In this document: positions 61,200-64,000 of the stretch, in pieces | Position numbering within the stretch: the stretch's first letter is position 1 | Layout of the letters: every line of letters starts with the position of its first letter | NCBI RefSeq assembly: GCF_901000735.1 | Contig: NC_081549.1 | Coordinates: forward strand, 6,687,416-6,751,415 | Length of the DNA stretch: 64,000 bases | Origin: Corylus avellana | Lineage: Eukaryota; Streptophyta; Magnoliopsida; Fagales; Betulaceae | Direction of reading: 5' to 3' | Position numbers and translations under genes: made by a program | The notes under the pieces: model-generated | The model's database searches: none | Seen by the model: only the letters and a program-made list of their open reading frames with translations | What the model was told of the DNA's origin: nothing

Positions 61200-61730
61200 C
61201 ATAAATACACATACTCAATCGGATGGATTGGAGATTGGAATCGTAAATGACGCAATGAGAAATCAAATCTGTGACGTCCTCTATCACCTTCACCTCCTTC
61301 ATTTTCAAGTTTTTTTCACCCTCTTTCATCCACGGAAATATTGTGTAACATCCTACAACGCGAAAGGGTTGTTGCAAGTACGTACCCAAGCACCATTGCT
61401 TGCTGGTCTAAATGTTTCTCTGTTATTTGTTTTGGTAAAAATGTACAATTTCTCATCCCTATGGAAATGACACATATATACCTAAATTTATTTTTTTATT
61501 TTATTTTTTTTTAAAAAAATCAATCTCACATTCTACTAAAACAAATAATTGAAAAATAATAATATATGTATGTATACCTCCCAAATTAGTGGCATTGTAC
61601 TTATATATGTTATCAACTTCATTGATCAATCTACCATGTTTTGATGTTCTAGCCTTTTTCTCGATCAAATACTTGATAAATTCTTCATCAGTGAGATGAA
61701 AAAGTAGTTATAAAGCTTTCAAATTGCTTG
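61200..61730 (-). pseudogene. Third NAC-like remnant with split exons
   Basis: On the minus strand a frame at about 61705-61578 reads LLFHLTDEEFIKYLIEKKAR and then INEVDNIYKYNATNLG, matching NAC subdomains A and B; it is followed by a donor-like GAG/GTATAC. After about 120 bp an acceptor CCATAG precedes DEKLYIFTKTNNRETFRPAS and NGAWVRTCNN (61457-61370), matching subdomain C. Unlike the NAC copies at 14-19 kb it keeps the intron after subdomain B. The start is lost (a stop lies upstream of LLFH), exon phases do not join cleanly, and subdomains D/E are not convincing, so it is a fragment. Confidence 0.55.
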
Positions 61731-61739
61731 CAAATTTCT

Positions 61740-62190
61740 ACAATGAAACAATGAGGGTGAACAAAAAAATTAGAATAAGTGTGATGATTAAAAAGAATAC
61801 GTGTGATGCCTAGGTTTGTGTCTTTCTAGATCCATCAAACATAAAAGTACGATTAACAGGTACTGGTAACACAATATTTTGACATACCCATTGACTTATA
61901 ATTTAAAGTAATTAGTAAAAACATATAGTTAAACATAAGTAACGTTTCTCTACCGTTTTTACCACCCCTTGCTCATTTTGTGTAGTATGCTAGTCTTCCG
62001 CTCAGTTCAATTTTTTTTACCTATTTGCACGTGATCCCAAAATAACAAATGCTTAGTTATATTTATATATCGGTTTCAAGCACTTCTGAGAGAGTTTCGG
62101 CTATATATATATATATATATAAACGATGTCGTATATAGTAGGGTATTAATGTATTGCCATATAAACAACGTCTTTTTTTTTGAATTTTTT
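61740..62190. other. AT-rich spacer
   Basis: Nothing recognised apart from a (TA)n near 62101-62121. Confidence 0.4.
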
Positions 62191-62199
62191 TCTTTTAAA

Positions 62200-62328
62200 A
62201 AGTGGTTAGCGGTTAATAACCTTATCTAGGCGGTTAGCGGATTTTACTAACCTAGATGGTTACGGATAGCTGTTTTAGCCAATAACTGCTAACCGTAGGT
62301 CCGTAACTGCCTATTCACCCCAGGTCTA
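62200..62328. mobile_element. One end of a hAT-like element
   Basis: Ends ...CACCCCAGGTCTA; read on the other strand this starts TAGACCTGGGGTG, a hAT-like terminus, and the next approximately 120 bp hold short subterminal repeats GGTTAGCGG/CCGCTAACC. The opposite end was not found, so the element is truncated or its boundary unclear. Confidence 0.4.
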
Positions 62329-62336
62329 AATGTTAT

Positions 62337-64000
62337 CTTTGTCTTTCTCCTATCAAACTTTTCTAAAAATCAACCATGACAGCTATAGAATTCACATGAG
62401 TGAAGATGTGGATCCTACCTATCCAATGACTAATTTTTAAAAAAGTTGGATTAAAAAATGATAGAATAGGAACAAATATCAGTTCTCTTAATTTTATCAT
62501 CAACAAAAATATCTGTAAATAAACGTTTCAAAAGTATAAAATTGATATGGTTTGGATGCATATTTAATCAAAAGAATATAGATTTTTCTAACCAAAAAAA
62601 AATTACATTAGCAGTGCTAATATTGCACTTTATTTATTTATTTATTTTTAGCATATTTTTAACATATAAGGTATACATTATTATACCAAATAACCACCAA
62701 ATCAGTAATGAATCAAGATCCGAACCCCCCTCACTTTTAGTTCTGTCGCTTTCTGTGACAGCCCACGAGCCCAATAGATCCATATCGTATTCGTGGGCAC
62801 AAATCAATCAATTCGAGTTTTACCCACCCGAACTTTTAGCCCGAACCCGGTTTCAGTTTTGGACTCTCGAGAATTCGAGAGCATATGCTGATTGGCTGAG
62901 TACTCGAGGCAATACTGCGAATCCATCGTAGATTAGTCCCAGGCAAAAATTTCGCAGAAAAATGAGACCCAACATTGTGACAGAGGTAAGCTCCGATCCA
63001 AACCTTCCTTTTCGGTTTCTGCTTTTTGGTTCGTAATTTTGGCGACACATTGTTCTGGATGCCTAGAGAACCCTAACTTTAATTTATGTTCCGTTTGGTT
63101 GCTGAGAAAATGTGGGAAATTAATCGAGATTGTGAATATGCTTCTGAATATTTTTGGTAGAGCAAATCGAAAAAATCTGTACTTAAACTGAGTAAACTGC
63201 TAAGTTGGACTTAGTTGGGCCGACTTTCTCATGTTTGGAAACAAAAGAAGTAGGAATTGTTAAGAATGAGTTTTTGCTTGGTTCTTTACTTTGTAATCTT
63301 AAAGAGGGATTATCTCTCTCTCGGTTTGAGTCTGTTTGTTGAGTCAGGTTTGGAATTTCTGAATCTAGAACGAATTGTGGATTCGATTTGGAAACCCTAT
63401 TTTACTTTCTTTTTTTTAGGTTGTTAGTTAACATTTTAAATTATAGTTAGGAGTATTTATGTTAGGTTGTTGCTTCGGGTAATGAAGTTTCTTCAATACT
63501 CTTTTTTTAAGCGTAGGGTGAGTAGGCCTTTCTCCAATGATACAGTGGTGTAGGTATCGGACTATATTTAGCTGGGTTTTGAGCAGCTTGGACATGGAAG
63601 TGCATAAAAATGTTGTTTGGTAATGTTTGATTTTGCTTGTGTGGAAGTTGAATAATGGTACAAGTCCCTCCAAGAATGATGTGGCTCTTAAAATCACCAT
63701 TGAGCTTGTGATTGATCATTATCGGATTTTGATCGAATAGTATTTTTAAGAGCCTCATCATTTTTGGAGAGACACAAGAGTGACATAAAAGGGACTTTTA
63801 GAATTACTCGTGGAAGTGTGTAATAACGAATTTTTTATACTCCCTTTAACGGTGTCTTTGCAATGGAAGTAGGTTTAAGTATATAATGTGCTAAGTAGCT
63901 TGATATGTAGCTAAAGGAAAACTCTCATGAATGTATAATAAATAGAGATCAGGCATGTGTACTTCTGGCGTCGGATATAGTACCTGCTTTTTCAATGAAA
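62337..64000 (+). repeat. Duplicated block D, right copy, running off the window
   Basis: Direct counterpart of 52190-53692. A leader-exon-like stretch (about 62757-62988) ends with the same ACAGAG/GTAAGC donor. The match continues to the last base of the window, equivalent to about 53692, which is 275 bp before the methyltransferase start codon in the left copy. Confidence 0.9.
63648..63809. mobile_element. MITE inserted in block D right copy
   Basis: 162 bp absent from the left block copy, flanked by the duplicated target GTGGAAG (63641-63647 and 63810-63816). Inner inverted repeats: CTCCAAGAATGATGTGGCTC on the left pairs with GAGCCTCATCATTTTTGGAG on the right. Class uncertain; a 7-8 bp TSD suggests hAT. 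Confidence 0.8.

Overview
The window is nuclear DNA of a flowering plant, most likely a woody core eudicot. The evidence is spliced plant genes (a CYP81-type P450, 40S ribosomal protein S5, a UBA2-type RNA-binding protein, a P-class PPR protein, an eEF1A-lysine-methyltransferase-like protein), NAC-family remnants, an IRE-type AGC kinase remnant, and a dense set of plant transposons (two L1-type LINEs, Ty1/copia elements with an initiator-Met-tRNA primer site, a SINE, and hAT, Mutator, CACTA and Helitron derivatives). Species cannot be fixed from the sequence. It is a scaffold with four N runs: three of exactly 100 N (6694-6793, 14096-14195, 33649-33748) and one of 576 N (30197-30772).

Layout. 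1-3882: decayed LINE. 4329-6217 (-): intact two-exon CYP81-like P450. 7419-12937 (+): C-terminal exons of an IRE-type kinase, with a complete 5.07-kb copia element (7524-12592, TSD ATGAT) inserted in an intron that was about 85 bp long. 13770-20510: two tandem blocks, each holding a broken intronless NAC gene on the minus strand. 21177-27062: a second LINE with ORF1 and ORF2 remnants. 27344-27451: a tRNA-derived SINE.

28211-39610: RPS5 followed by UBA2, present twice in the same order. The first copy ends at the 33649 N gap in the middle of UBA2, and the second begins right after that gap at the equivalent of 28211. This is what an unmerged overlap of two contigs (allelic false duplication) would look like, so the two copies may be one locus.

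39862-41864: a decayed copia fragment between direct repeats of an unidentified coding-like sequence. 44738-45659: hAT element with 8-bp TSD. 46210-47225 (-): polyadenylated non-coding retroelement. 47876-48348: CACTA-like palindromic element. 48685-51108: two-exon PPR gene. 52190-55922: a leader-exon block followed by the four-exon methyltransferase gene. 57612-61017: a probable Helitron with tandem arrays and a nested Mutator-type MITE. 61.2-61.7 kb (-): a third NAC remnant. 62337-64000: a second copy of the block that precedes the methyltransferase, carrying a younger MITE; it predicts another copy of that gene beyond the window edge.

The genes do not form a pathway. The P450 is a membrane oxidase, RPS5 and the methyltransferase act in translation, UBA2 in nuclear RNA metabolism, and the PPR protein probably in organelle RNA processing. 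The main story is genome structure: nested insertions, local duplications, and possible assembly artefacts.
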